From: Chloranthus sessilifolius
Lineage: Eukaryota > Streptophyta > Magnoliopsida > Chloranthales > Chloranthaceae
Assembly (NCBI GenBank): GCA_021018995.1
Contig: CM037587.1
Coordinates: 88,595,251-88,659,250 of the forward strand
Direction: 5' to 3'
Length of the DNA stretch: 64,000 nt
Of the stretch, positions 19,639 through 29,899 are shown in pieces. A program made the position numbers and the translations under genes. Position 1 is the stretch's first letter. Every line of letters starts with the position of its first letter. The notes below the pieces were generated by a model. It was not told the DNA's origin, made no database searches, and saw only the letters and a list, made by a program, of their open reading frames with translations.

Positions 19639-20645
19639 TGTAGGAAGTATTTGGAATCTCACAACCAACTTACAGGGGGATTCGGGAAACTGTGAAAAAG
19701 GCCCCAAATTCGGAACACACAACAAATAAGCTATGCATGCATACTTTGCTCGCATGTACAAAATTTTGAAATTTTTTTGCTATTTGTGCATACTAGGCAC
19801 GCATGGTATATTTTGTACAAAATTTCAAGTTGTTGTCCCGAGTTGGTCTATAACTTGGGTTTTTGAGGTGATGCCTCTCAAGACTTTTCTCTTTGCTTCA
19901 TCAAGTCCCTCCTTTCCGTTCTTAAGGTATACAAGACCGATTTGATATCACTAGCGCTCTCCCCAAGGTTTTAAGCTTTGTAACAAGTTCGATCACCCAC
20001 CCGATATGCCTCCGGCACATGCACCTTTTTAGATACTGAATGTGGTGGTCCTTTTTTAGATCAACACTAGGGCTATCGCTCTATTTGGGACCGGGCTGGG
20101 TGTATCGTTGCCTAATTTTTCCTCCCTTTGAACAAAAGCTACTTGCGATAAAATTTAGTTATGTCTCTTCTTGGTTATTTTTAAATTTACTTAAGGGAAG
20201 TTTGCTTAAGTCCAAAATGGGGCTTTCGCCACCATTCTCAATTCGGGTTGTGAGAGTCCCGTGCTGCCACTACGGGTCGGCGTCCAATGGTAGAATATGA
20301 CAAGTAGTAAGAAAATTGATGGTGTCAGTCAAGCGACTAGGTAGAAAACATGAAGTGTTGAATTGTAAAATGCCGAATCGTAGGGGTAAGTGAAACAAAA
20401 GGTGCCAACCAAGTGGCTAGGCGAAAATAGTCAAAATGTAAATGACGGGAATTTTAAGTCTAATTATCAAGTAGACCTGCGAAACGGCTTACGAGGATAA
20501 AAGCTTGGCCAGTCAAATGACTAGGTGAAAGATATAGAAAAAAATAAGTAAAAAAGCAGTAAAAGTATATACAATGGAAAAAATGAGTAAAAAGCAATAA
20601 AACACAAGCAATGGGGCCAACTTCAAGCAGATGCTCTAAAAATTA
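19639..20645 (-). other. Tat-1 5' leader, LTR-proximal part
   Basis: Continuation of the Tat-1 leader across LTR-J. Read on the minus strand it matches the Tat-C leader, including the block around 30440-30545 (a GAGAGCGCTAGT segment with flanking CACCCACC/GGGTGGGTG) and the block around 30195-30240 (CAGTGGATGCCGG). It carries two copies of the Tat-1 word at 19725-19812. Tandem AAAATAGTC/GCTAGGCGAAA-like repeats occupy about 20320-20530 (GACTAGGTAGAAAA, GGCTAGGCGAAAA, TGACTAGGTGAAA). Confidence 0.75.
19725..19812 (-). repeat. Leader word array of Tat-1: GCATGCATA-type
   Basis: Two palindromic units (TATGCATGCATACTTTGC with CGCATG, and GTGCATACTAGGCACGCATG) separated by an AT-rich spacer. The word is the one clustered in LTR-D (47585-47770), so Tat-1 and LTR-D probably belong to one subfamily. 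Confidence 0.65.
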
Positions 20646-20663
20646 TCCCTAGTCAAGTCGCCA
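20646..20663 (-). other. Primer-binding site of Tat-1
   Basis: Minus-strand TGGCGACTTGACTAGGG, four bases after the LTR end, equivalent to the Tat-C site at 29882. I do not assign the tRNA with certainty; from memory Ogre/Tat elements use a tRNA-Arg primer. Confidence 0.65.
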
Positions 20664-20667
20664 TCTA

Positions 20668-20789
20668 TGCAACCGTGGATCTCATGGACCTGTCGTGACG
20701 ATGCGCTCAAAAATATGGAGTCACCACCCGGAGCTTTTGGTGTTTGATCGGACCCAAAAGTTGTACAAATTATTCCCAAATCTCATCTT
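20668..20789 (-). repeat. Stub of the Tat-1 5' LTR (U5 end)
   Basis: The last 122 bases of a Tat LTR read on the minus strand, matching 29755-29877 of Tat-C (AAAAGCTCCGGTGG, CGTCACGAC, CACGGTTGCA). It is cut at 20790 by the start of Athila-G. Confidence 0.75.
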
Positions 20790-20954
20790 TGTTAGACCTC
20801 AATTAACCACTAATATATGCTTTTAGTTCGTGTTGTGTTGCAACAGGTGCGGAAGTTGGTTAAACGTAAAAGCGTTAAATGAGCAAAGTTAGGAAGAAAC
20901 CCAAGCAAAAGGCAAGAATCCAAGGAGATGTAGCCAAAGGAGGGCTTTACAAGG

Positions 20955-21300
20955 TCAAATGGACTGGTCAAAATTGCAAATTCGACCAGTCGGTATAGCA
21001 CAACAGAGGAGATTTTCAACTGATAGAGAAGTAACCCTATTTGGACCAGTCGAAGCATCACTTTTGACCAGTCAAGACACTGATGGCTTCAAAAACATGA
21101 AGAGAGACCAATCAGGACTCAGCTGACAGGTCGAAAATAACATAAATAAAAAGAAGAATCCTCAAGAGTTATTTCGACTGGTCATAGTTATTTTGACCGG
21201 TCTGGAAATTAAAGCTAAGCTAAAGCTCACGAGTCATCTCCTACCTGAGAAGGGAACTGAAATCGAATGGTCGGTTCTTCAATCCCAACCGGTCCAAATA
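20955..21300 (+). repeat. Word array in Athila-G LTR: TTTCGACCGGTC-type
   Basis: About ten copies of GACCGGTC or a half-variant (TGGACTGGTC, TTCGACCAGTCG, TTTGACCAGTC, TTTCGACTGGTC, TTTGACCGGTC, CAACCGGTCC). GACCGGTC is a perfect palindrome. The array lies about 190 bases before the TATA box and recurs at 26555-26830. Confidence 0.85.
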
Positions 21301-21492
21301 GTGTTTCTAAGCGAAAAATAAGGTCTACAGCTATGGATATCTACGGATGCCAAGATCTTCTCCGGGAATCTCTTCAACAAAGTTGGATAACTCTAAAATC
21401 ATGCGGATTTCCTTTTAGAATCACACCCTTGGAGGATTTTTAGGATCTAGAGAATCCTTGTCGTGTATATATCCTTCTAGGGCCTTATAATC

Positions 21493-21500
21493 TATAAATA
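21493..21500 (+). promoter_or_regulatory. TATA box of Athila-G LTR
   Basis: TATAAATA followed by AGGACCCTAGGG, downstream of the word array. Confidence 0.65.
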
Positions 21501-22302
21501 AGGACCCTAGGGTTTAGTTTTAGAGGACTCACATGCCGAAACTTTTCTAGAGGGCTCTAACGTTAGTTTCCATAGTATTAGGTTAGATGTAGTTCTGGAA
21601 TGGAGGGAGACTGGATGTAATCATCGATCAAAGCCTACATCAGCAATGATGAAGGCCTCTGATTCGATGCATGCTTAAAGCTTCGAGTCGGAGCTCTTGT
21701 AAATTCTGGATAAGTATCTTAATAAATTTTTATTTTCTTTTTCTCTTTGTGGATTCCATTGTGGTACGATTGCACATTCGAGGTTCCGACTAGATCGAGA
21801 ATGCGATGGTAGCAATGCAATCTTATGTAGTTTAATCTCAGTGGCCTTATAGGGATTGGGGTTAGATTAGATATGATATTTACCGACGGACTAGGCCTTG
21901 TAGGGTAGTTTTTGTTGGTTCGTGCAATGGTTCTTTGGTTAGTAGGTTTGTCTAACTCATGATTAGATCTACCTATTTCATATACAAAGTGACTGACCTT
22001 GTAGCCAGGAGCGGGGGTACTAGGGATTCATGATAGAAAGGAAGTAGGATTTATTAGTTATGAATCTGGAATCCAAGAGAGCCCTCAATCTGCTTTCTCC
22101 TCTCCTATTTCCAAAACTATGTAGATTTCTTTTATTTTTGTTTTATATTAATTTAGGAAATCTAGTGCTACAAATTATTGTGTAAATATAGAATTAAATA
22201 GGAGATAAACGACAAATCCCTGTGGTTCGACACCTTTATACTTGCCCTAGTACATTCGAACTTGTGCACTTGCAAGGTCATATTTTAAGACGATCAAGTC
22301 TT

Positions 22303-22320
22303 TGGCGCCGTTGCCGGGGA
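22303..22320 (+). other. Primer-binding site (tRNA-Asp, perfect)
   Basis: TGGCGCCGTTGCCGGGGA, a full 18-base complement to the 3' end of plant tRNA-Asp(GUC), six bases after the LTR. Confidence 0.92.
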
Positions 22321-22731
22321 TTTCGGCTCTATTTCTTATATGATCTTTGTTTTACTATATTTTTGTATCATTATACTAACTACAGTCTGTTTATTTTTAT
22401 ATTTAGGTGTAAAAAATCGAAGGCGCTAACGCACCAAAAGTTTCTTACGGGATGCTACGAGAGGCTCAGGTACGTGCTTTCGGCTTTCAGTAACTAGGTT
22501 AGTTATTTATTTTTGTTTTTAGTTTTTATTTTGGTCAAGGTGTGGTTGCGGTTCTCCTCTTTCTTTTCGCAGCCAAACCTTGCTTTGAGAGAACGAGCCA
22601 GCATATTCACGCAAGCTGTTGTTCTTCTCAAAACGTCGGAGTTGTTGAACGTTCTAGGCCCCCACTCTGTCTTTCAATCAGATCTATCATGGTGGGAGGA
22701 GACCAGATGACTAGATCGTTGAGGGGGTATT
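22321..22731 (+). other. Athila-G leader
   Basis: Untranslated leader between the primer site and solo LTR-H. It has short open frames but no protein motif I recognise. The last five bases (GTATT, 22727-22731) are the LTR-H target site. Confidence 0.5.
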
Positions 22732-22858
22732 TGTAGACACCCCCATTTTTCCCTCTCAGAGTATATAAGTTTGTTCGGTCAACCTTTGACCTTGACTTTA
22801 ACTCTTTTAAAAGGACTTACCTTCTCTGAGGGTAAGTCCTTTTCGAAACCCTAACATG

Positions 22859-23175
22859 GGAATCATATGCTGACATAATAGTATATGACTGAACACAGGC
22901 TGAAGCAATAGCTCTGTGGCTCGGGCCCCATAACCCTAATGTGGGACCATGTACTGAAACAATAGTGTATGGCTAGACATAGGCTGAAATAATAGCTCTG
23001 TGGCTCAGATCCCATAAAGGAAGGGACCATATGCTTAAACAATAGTGTATGGTTGGACACAGGCTGAAACAATAGCTCTGTGGCTCAGACCTCATAACCC
23101 CAGGGCCGGGAACTATATACTGATACAATAGTATATAGTCGGAATGCAAACTGAAACAATAGTCTTGTGCCTCGG
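22859..23175 (+). repeat. Four tandem 80-84-bp units in LTR-H
   Basis: Units beginning near 22861, 22945, 23025 and 23109 share ACCATATGCTGAAACAATAG, then GGACACAGGCTGAAACAATAG, then CTCTGTGGCTCAGACCC. Each unit contains two GCTGAAACAATAG-like halves, so the repeat grew from a shorter unit. Confidence 0.85.
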
Positions 23176-23636
23176 ACCCGACCCAAAACTTGGGACAATC
23201 CTGAATTACGTGCACAAAGCCACGCATGCAATTCGATTGAATGCCGCACCACTAGCGCTCATCAGTCCTCGTCAAACCAAACTTCCCTTCCCTTTGACCG
23301 CCCTGAGACCCGATCGCGTGACTAACCAAAGCGTGTAGTCGTTTATGCTCCCAAATACTGGTGCGTAATTGGTCTGTTCAGACATGGTCTCTAACTCCCT
23401 AGACTGCCAAAACTCCACAATTAAACGCAGTTATCATGGCCTTTAATTCGATTGTGCGCATCAAACTGGGCGCACAATTAGTCTAATCAGACTAGGATCG
23501 ACACCCCGAGCTAGTCAGTCACCACCACTACTAAGACAAGCCGACCACGGTGAGTTAAGACCTCGAATAGGGTGCGTAATTGAAGTTGACCGACTAGTTA
23601 AGCGCACCCCACAGGGCGCATAGTTAGTAAAATACC

Positions 23637-23644
23637 TATAAATA
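23637..23644 (+). promoter_or_regulatory. TATA box of LTR-H
   Basis: TATAAATA followed by GACCTCC, just after the last GGGCGCATAGTTAG word. Confidence 0.6.
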
Positions 23645-25139
23645 GACCTCCTTAGCCCGACCCAGAAGAACAACAACAACGACTTCGAGATTCGAGTTTC
23701 GAGCTCCTCACCCTCAAGCTTAGGATTTCAAGATTCCTCTCTGCAGCCCCGCCCTTAGGTATAATTTTCCTTCTAGTTTTTAATTTTCCTTCTAGTTTTC
23801 AATTTTGGCTCTAGTTTTTAGTTCGTAATCCGTAGACCTTAGGTTTTAACTCTTGGTTTTAATTTTCAGCCTTAGACTGTAACACCTTTTAAATTTGATT
23901 GTTTAATTCACTATTTTAAAAACCTTATTTCCACCCTGAAATCTCGATTTTCAGTCCTGTTATTAACTTTTGGTTCTAGTTCTCAGTTTCTAGAACCAGT
24001 CCTTAATCATACGGTCTAATTTTTTTTCTGATTTCAGTCTAGATTCCAGTCTTAAAATTTTAGATTCCAGTCTTAATTTACCAACTCCTTATAGTTTCAT
24101 ATTTTAAAAATCCTGATTTATAGTACAGCTTTCAATTCCTAGCCTCAAAATTTAACCCATAATTATAATCCAATTATTACTGACTCTTTCATCCAATGAC
24201 ATCGTCTTACAACTCAAATTCAGTTTACTTTAATCCCAGCCACCCGATTTGCCCAAGTGAGCTTACCGAGGGTAACCGGGAATGGGGTCAATCCTCCTTA
24301 GCATAGCGAGCCAAAACCCCTTTTTTTAGATTTTCAATCAAATTAGTAGATTTTTTAAAGTAGAGTTTTAATAAGATTAGTATATTTACTTTAATTAGAG
24401 TTTCAATAGAATTAGTATGTTCCTAATTAATTTTCATAGAATTGACACGTTAGCATTCCTAGTAGTATTAGGGGACTTAGTTAACTAAATTTCTAATACG
24501 AGTAGGACATTTAAATTAATTAGACTCCTAGTAGGATTAGGAGACCCAACTAATTAGACCTCTAATAGGATTAAAAGACTCAATTAATTAGACACCTAAT
24601 AGAATTAGGAGACTTAATTAATTAGACTTCTAATAGAGATAGAACACTTAATTAATTAGACTTCCAATAGAATTAGGAGAATTAGTCAAACTGCAAGCCA
24701 AAGACTAAAAAAATAATTAAAGTCAAGATAACACCAGGGATCCTAGGCACAACCAAACTCTTAGTAGAACTAGGAGACCTATACTCATCAGAACCAAAGC
24801 AACAAAAGAGAATCGATCATCTAAACACCCGAGTGGCCCAATGCTGCTAACGTTGGCCGGTCGACGATTCAATAAAGAAGGAACGCACACCTCCTCATAA
24901 GTGTGATCAGTGACATGTTGCAACACCGATAAATATATGCAGCTGACGATCGCAACGAACCAAGTATTTTTTTCATGAATTTACCCCTTTAATTTTAGCA
25001 CTCATTTTTTTCCAATTAATCACTCCACCAGCCATGGCCAGAGTCCACTTGGGACCGAATTGGGCCACTGATTCCGAGGACCGAAAGGAACCCAAAAAAG
25101 TGCGTACCAACAGTATTATACACCAGCTAGTTTAGCCCC

Positions 25140-26416
25140 TCCCTCGTGTATTCGTATACTTGCAGCCACCGGGGATGAGTTCTTCGAGATCAAGCCCAAC
25201 GTAATCCAATTGTTACCTATTTTTCATGGGCATTGTAACAAAGATCCCCATTTGATTTAATGAGCTTTCTGGAAATTTGTGCCTTATTTACGATTAAAAA
25301 CTTAATAGAAGAGGTCACTCAATTGAGACTTTTTCCATTTTCACTAAGGGACAGGGCAAAGTAGTGGCTACACTCTTTGCCCATAGACTCGATTACTAGT
25401 TGGGAGGAGTTATGATATGTATTTTTCCATGAATATTTTTCAACCTGTAAAACAAGTCAATTTCGGAAGATAATCACTGCGTATTATCAAATTTTGAAAG
25501 AGTCCTTTTATGAATGTTGGGGATGCTTCAACGAGATTCTGCTGAGTTGCCCTAATCATGGGGTGCCGTGTTGGGAATTGGTGCTCTGTTTCTATGAAGG
25601 TTTGAATGACCAAACCTAGCAATGGATTGATGATACCTATGGGGTATGCTTTTATCATTTACTACAACAAATGCATGGGAATTTTTAGGGACCCTTAGTG
25701 TGGAATCGGTGCCACAACCCGCACCGAGATGGACTGATCCAGAGAATTCAAGAAGTATACCTCCTAGGTGAGGAGGGTTGTATAACTTGAAATCCAAGAT
25801 AAACTTTCTTCCGAAGTTGAAACTTTGGAAGAAGAAAATTTGGTCCATGTTGGGTGTAAAATCGCACCCAACATCACAAGGGGGTTAGGTTTGTGGTCTT
25901 AACCCGAACGCTACTCATGAGGTTCCTGTGCATCTTGCTGCCCCTATGACCCCTACAATAACCTAGCATCACCCGACTGTAGCAAGTTCCTTCCGGCGTC
26001 TGGATAATAACTCTAGTTGTGTAAACATTTACAATCCAGGCTATAGGAACCATCCAAATCTGTCCCAACAGCATAACCCGATGTGGAGAAATAATCAGCC
26101 TTTTAGGCTGATGAATACTCCATAATTTTTTTCGCCATTCATGGGGCAGCCACATTATCTGCCTCAGGGGTCTAACTCGTTGGAGTAAGCCATATTGCAC
26201 ACAGTTCAGACCTGCCATGAACAAGGTCGACGCCATGAGCCTTTACTCCTCGCTCTCTCGACTTCCCAGACTACACTAGTAACTCAAATCGAGGAACTAG
26301 TTGCGACTTTAAATAAAGGAGCAGAGGCCCGGTTGCTTGCACACCTGGTTATTGATCGGAAAGGTAAAGCAATGGATGGGGAGACATCGTCTTCCTCTGA
26401 TTCGCCAGTACTCTAA
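25140..26416 (+). pseudogene. Athila-G gag, heavily decayed
   Basis: Athila-type gag recognisable across frames: an IKPNVIQLLPIF start of the core (about 25190), LRLFPFSLRDRA-like (about 25320-25350), a HSLPIDSITSWEEL-like stretch (25370-25405) and the Asn/Gln-rich middle near 26030-26190. The last open piece (26195-26416) has the coiled tail and ends DSPVL before TAA or equivalent. Stops occur every few dozen codons and the frame changes. No zinc knuckle is clear. It is followed not by protease but by the internal word array. Confidence 0.7.
25847..25874. repeat. 10-bp perfect hairpin inside Athila-G gag
   Basis: ATGTTGGGTG (25847-25856) and CACCCAACAT (25865-25874) are reverse complements with an 8-base loop. 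It interrupts gag and may be a small palindromic duplication. Low functional weight. Confidence 0.7.
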
Positions 26417-26554
26417 TGAGCGCTTTGACCTTGTCGAGGTACTGACGCATCCGTAGCTCCTCTTGGGAGGCAACCCAAGCAATTTTAAACTTATTAATTC
26501 TAAGTTTTTAAGGTGTGTTAGTGAAATCTGGCTGAGAATAGAAGTCTCAAGCAG

Positions 26555-26830
26555 ATTTTAACTGGTTGAAATAGATTTCAACTGGTCAAGTTATTCATAA
26601 AGGAAGAAGCACAGCAGAAGCCAAAGCTTTTACTGTGTTCTGGCTGGTCGAAATAGAATTCGACTGATCTAAATGGGAATTTACACTTCACATCAGAAGC
26701 AGACTTGGAACAAACCTTTTGCTCTAATTTTTTGACCGGTCGAAAAGGTTTCGACCAGTCGAGTTTATATGTATAAGGGCTATTTAATGCTCTCCTGATC
26801 GATTGAAATCTATTTTCGACCGATCTTGCC
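26555..26830 (+). repeat. Internal word array of Athila-G
   Basis: Four back-to-back inverted pairs of the LTR word: AACTGGTTGAAA/TTTCAACTGG (26555), GGTCGAAA/TTCGACTGATC (26641), GACCGGTCGAAA/TTTCGACCAGTC (26729) and GATCGATTGAAA/TTTTCGACCGATC (26795). Each pair is separated by 3-8 bases. It precedes a TATA-like box (26959) and the ATG at 27037, repeating the Athila-A arrangement. Confidence 0.85.
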
Positions 26831-26958
26831 CTAGTCCTCTCCCATAGTCTTCTTCCTTAAGCCCTATGCCATTTAAACTTGTGTCGCGCGCCTGTTCCAC
26901 TTCTCAACCATCCATCCTCACATTTAAACCGACCCTTTGCCTTCTCCACCACCTTCCA

Positions 26959-26966
26959 TTATAAAA
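26959..26966 (+). promoter_or_regulatory. Candidate internal TATA box of Athila-G
   Basis: TTATAAAA about 130 bases after the word array and 71 bases before ATG 27037. Confidence 0.5.
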
Positions 26967-27036
26967 CCATCACTCACTTCATCGGTTCCATCCATCTTTT
27001 CATCTTTTTCCTTTTATTTTAAACCCTTTCTCCGCC

Positions 27037-27273
27037 ATGGCCGATGAAACCAACTGGTCAGCAATCCGGAGGGCCATCACTGGTCATTTGTAAAGGGAAG
27101 CAGACACAATTCCAGAAGTCAAGAAGGACATCTGGGAGACTCTTCTCCTATTTGTTCTGGACGCTGAATTTCCAAATCTAGCATCTCCTTCTTCGCCAAC
27201 TTCTCCTCTTACCCCTCTCAAACGCTACTGCATCCGCCCACCGTCTCCGCCCCCACCGCCACCCCCTGTATAA
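27037..27273 (+). pseudogene. Athila-G extra-ORF relic
   Basis: The ATG (context CCGCCATGG, a good plant start) opens a 78-codon frame broken by TAA at 27091 and ending TAA 27271-27273. The first residues are MADETNWSAIRRAI; the last third is proline-rich (PPSPPPPPPPV). It occupies the same place as the Athila-A extra ORF: after gag, after the word array and TATA, before the polypurine-tract copy. No homology to that protein is visible in the surviving part, so the assignment rests on position. Confidence 0.45.
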
Positions 27274-27787
27274 CTCCTTTGCCAAGTCTAATTACCTGTC
27301 CTCTACTATGGGATACAAGTTGAGGGTATCTCGGACCCCGTAGAGGAATACCTTTTTTTGAGGGAGTGGACCTTTTTGAAGACTACGGGATCGTCACGCC
27401 TTACCTCATGGGTCGCTGCCGTAGTTTAAACTTGTCTAGCTTTTTCTTAGGTTTTTAATTTCTATATAAATGGAGTTTGTAAATTATACAGTGTTAATAT
27501 ATAGTTTCTTTTATTTTTTGGTTGTTATTCCTGTGGTTGTTGAGTATTCTATGGATGTGTGAATAGTACTGTTGAACAGTTTTGGGGGAGGTTCATCATA
27601 CCTCTATGCACCTAGCTAATATTGTTGTACACTTTTTGGCTTTGCCCTGATCTATCATGGTAATTTTAATGCTGCATTTTGGCCCAGGTTTAACCAGGCC
27701 ACTGTGCTTATTGATTGTTCACTTCACAGTTGCCTTGTTGCTTGTATAATAATTAGAGTTTTGTGCAATGAAGACATCGCACCACTT
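27274..27787 (+). other. Non-coding sequence after the Athila-G extra-ORF relic
   Basis: Contains remains of an open frame near 27300-27420 with many stops. No family motif that I can support. Confidence 0.4.
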
Positions 27788-27800
27788 AGGTTTGGGGGTG
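27788..27800 (+). other. Polypurine-tract copy in Athila-G
   Basis: AGGTTTGGGGGTG, identical over 13 bases to the Athila-A tract. It is not followed by this element's LTR start (TGTTAGACC); the next bases are TTGTGCCC. It may be an internal second tract like 12024-12036. Confidence 0.6.
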
Positions 27801-28307
27801 TTGTGCCCAACTGCGTGATTCATGATATTGAATGTCCTCCATCATATATTGGACCACTATTTTTTTAAATACCCTCAAAACCTTATTTTCAAACCATCAA
27901 AAATTATTTTGAGGTCGTTTTCAAAATGTAATCATAGATGCATGTAAATTTTAACTTTTCAATACCCATGCCATGATAAAACTACGGATGTTTAGGATAA
28001 TTAGTTCAAATGCGACCATTTGAGGATTAGTCTAAATTTCATACCTAGAAAAAATTTTACACCATTTTTCCATGCTTAGATCTGGAAGTCAATGGATCAG
28101 TTTAAATCTAGAATTTTAGGATCTAAAGAATTGACTAAAACCGGCAAGCTTTAGAACCTTTTCCGTCATTCTTGATGAGTGCTAAATAATTCAGAGTATC
28201 CTTGAAATTCGTGCTAAATTGTTAAATCTCATATGTGTTACTTTGTTTTGTTGATTATACATTGTGTATGCTATTTTACTAGAATTCATCATATTTGAAT
28301 CTGAAAC
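27801..28307 (+). other. Athila-G 3' non-coding remnant
   Basis: AT-rich, no coding or repeat signature. It ends abruptly at the Tat-C LTR. Confidence 0.4.
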
Positions 28308-29877
28308 TATAGACACCCAAATTTGGCCCAAGGCCCGATCAACTTACACTTCGAGAAAGGCGCACCCTCCGAGCTTCTGAGAGTACTTTTCGAACCCTTA
28401 GAAGTTGACCCAAACCCTTAGAAATCTATCCCTAATCTTTAAGAATCAACCTAACTTGTAGACCCCTCCCAAGCCAGCTTTAAACCCTCCCAGGCTGTGG
28501 TTGAAGGGAGGAATGCCATAGTTTGTACATACCCTTTCTGGAATAGTGGCATGTACCATTGAAAAGGGGATGTTCTCAGCTTTCCAACAAGAAAAGAATC
28601 GCCTCAATCCGAGCTATAGATCAAAAGTTAGGGTGGTTTTAATATCGGGCAGAAATGCAGGATTTTTGCCTAGCGTATGTAATACGTACACTAGGCCATT
28701 TTATGGCTGTTTTTGGCCTAGCGTATGTATTACATATCCTAGGCTAATTTTTGTTGTTTTTTACCTAGCGTATGTAGTATATACGCTAGGCAAAAATTTG
28801 ACCTTTCTGTGGACCGTATGGCGGGAACTGAACCTCTAGGTTTCTCTGGAACACTGTTCCTATAACTAGCGTATATAATACATACGCTAAGCTTAGGAAC
28901 AGTGATTTTTAGGATTTTTGCTAGATTTCAAAATTGGGGTTTGACTTGTTGACCACCCCATCCATTGGGGTTGGTTTTGATGGGGACTGTTGCAACCCCA
29001 TTTGCCCTATTTGCAATCCTTTAGCCTTTAAAGCCCCCCCTATCATCTACCATTGAAACCCATTTCCCACCTCTCTAAGCTTCTAAAACCCTTGAAAACC
29101 TTAGATTCCTATTACTTAATTGCTAACCCAATTAGCCCTTTAACCCATCCTTAACCTCCCTTTTTGCTATACATAGAGAGGCAACCATCCTTTCACAAGG
29201 GCTTGAAAAATTTTCAAAGAGAGAGAAAGCTCTAGAGACTTCTTCCTCCCTTGTTTAGCATTAAACCTCCTAAATTCCAAAACTTTAGTTCATCCTTTAC
29301 CCACCATTTTCCATCATAAATCCCTTAGCCTTAGCAATATCAAAGCCTTAGCCCATCTCTCCTTCCCTCTAGCTCCCTAAGCCTTAGAGAGCTTGAGATC
29401 CATCCTTCAACCTTTTGCTATCGGAAGGTCATCGAAAGCGCGTCCACGTGAAGGACCACAGTTGTCCTACAAGGGCCCGAGAGCTCCAGCTCTCCCCTCT
29501 ATTCCACTACTTTCTTTGGTTTTTCTCTATCCTTGAATTTGCGTTGTTACGCCACCGAAATTTTGGTGATTGTGAGAGGCTTAAATAGGATCGGAGTGCC
29601 TTCGGGCAAGAGGAAGTGTTGTTTTATTTTTATTTTTATTTTTTCTTTTGGCCATAAGTAGAGACTGCTCATGAGTAGGTTGATCGGGTGCCTAACACCT
29701 TTCTAACCGATAAACGAATCCCCTACCCAAGAGGCTTTGGTGTAGACCAGATCAGAGTCATATTTTTAGCACTTCGGTGCTTTGGGTATCCCAAGAAACC
29801 AAAAGCTCCGGTGGCGACTCTAAATTTGTAGAAAAGAGCATATCGTCACGACGGTCTCGCGAGAGCCCACGGTTGCA
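28308..29877 (+). repeat. Tat-C 5' LTR
   Basis: TATAGACACCC (canonical TGTAGACACCC with a mutated second base) to CACGGTTGCA, about 1570 bp. The 3' end matches the Tat-1 stub (20668-20789) and the remnant at 48898-49295; the 5' end matches LTR-D. Candidate TATA: TATACATAG near 29169. The U5 part contains CGTCACGACGG and the CCAAAAGCTCCGGTGGCGACTC block. Confidence 0.82.
28668..28895 (+). repeat. Word array in Tat-C LTR: CCTAGCGTATG-N-CATACGCTAGG
   Basis: Four near-perfect palindromes of about 28 bases with half-site CCTAGCGTATG and centre TAATA, TATTA or TAGTA. The same word is repeated in the leader (30688-30856) and near the antisense extra ORF (43256-43420). Confidence 0.9.
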
Positions 29878-29881
29878 CAGA

Positions 29882-29899
29882 TGGCGACTCTGCTTAGGA
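29882..29899 (+). other. Primer-binding site of Tat-C
   Basis: TGGCGACTCTGCTTAGGA, four bases after the LTR. It is the Tat-type site (TGGCGACTC-), shared with Tat-1. tRNA identity not assigned with confidence. Confidence 0.7.

Larger units (their letters stand above)
20790..22296 (+). repeat. Athila-G 5' LTR
   Basis: TGTTAGACCTC to GACGATCA, 1507 bp. The left edge is where the Tat-1 LTR is interrupted; the right edge is fixed by the primer site six bases on. Contains a word array and a TATA box. Confidence 0.8.
22732..25112 (+). mobile_element. LTR-H: solo LTR, Tat-type, inside Athila-G
   Basis: Starts TGTAGACACCCCCATTTT, the same opening as Tat-C (TATAGACACCC) and LTR-D (TGTAGGCACCC), and ends GTACCAACA. 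A perfect 5-bp duplication GTATT flanks it (22727-22731, 25113-25117). It contains about 80-bp tandem repeats, scattered GGGTGCGTAATTG/GCGCACAATTAG words (about 23340-23630), a TATA box at 23637 and a stretch of imperfect AATTAGACTTCTAATAG repeats (about 24470-24680). No internal region survives. Confidence 0.85.
20790..28307 (+). mobile_element. Athila-G: second gag-plus-extra-ORF element, 3' LTR not found
   Basis: 5' LTR (20790-22296), perfect tRNA-Asp primer site, decayed Athila-type gag (about 25140-26416), an internal word array, a short extra-ORF relic and a polypurine-tract copy. No polymerase domains are visible. This is the same order as Athila-A, from a different family. It inserted into the Tat-1 LTR and was later split by solo LTR-H. 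It ends where Tat-C begins (28308); no second copy of the 1507-bp LTR appears in the window. Confidence 0.8.

Noticed and set aside
28668-28895. Regularly spaced palindromes resembling a CRISPR array (also 30688-30856 and 43256-43420)
   Set aside because: Eukaryotic retrotransposon context, spacers related to LTR sequence of other families, copies imperfect, no cas genes.
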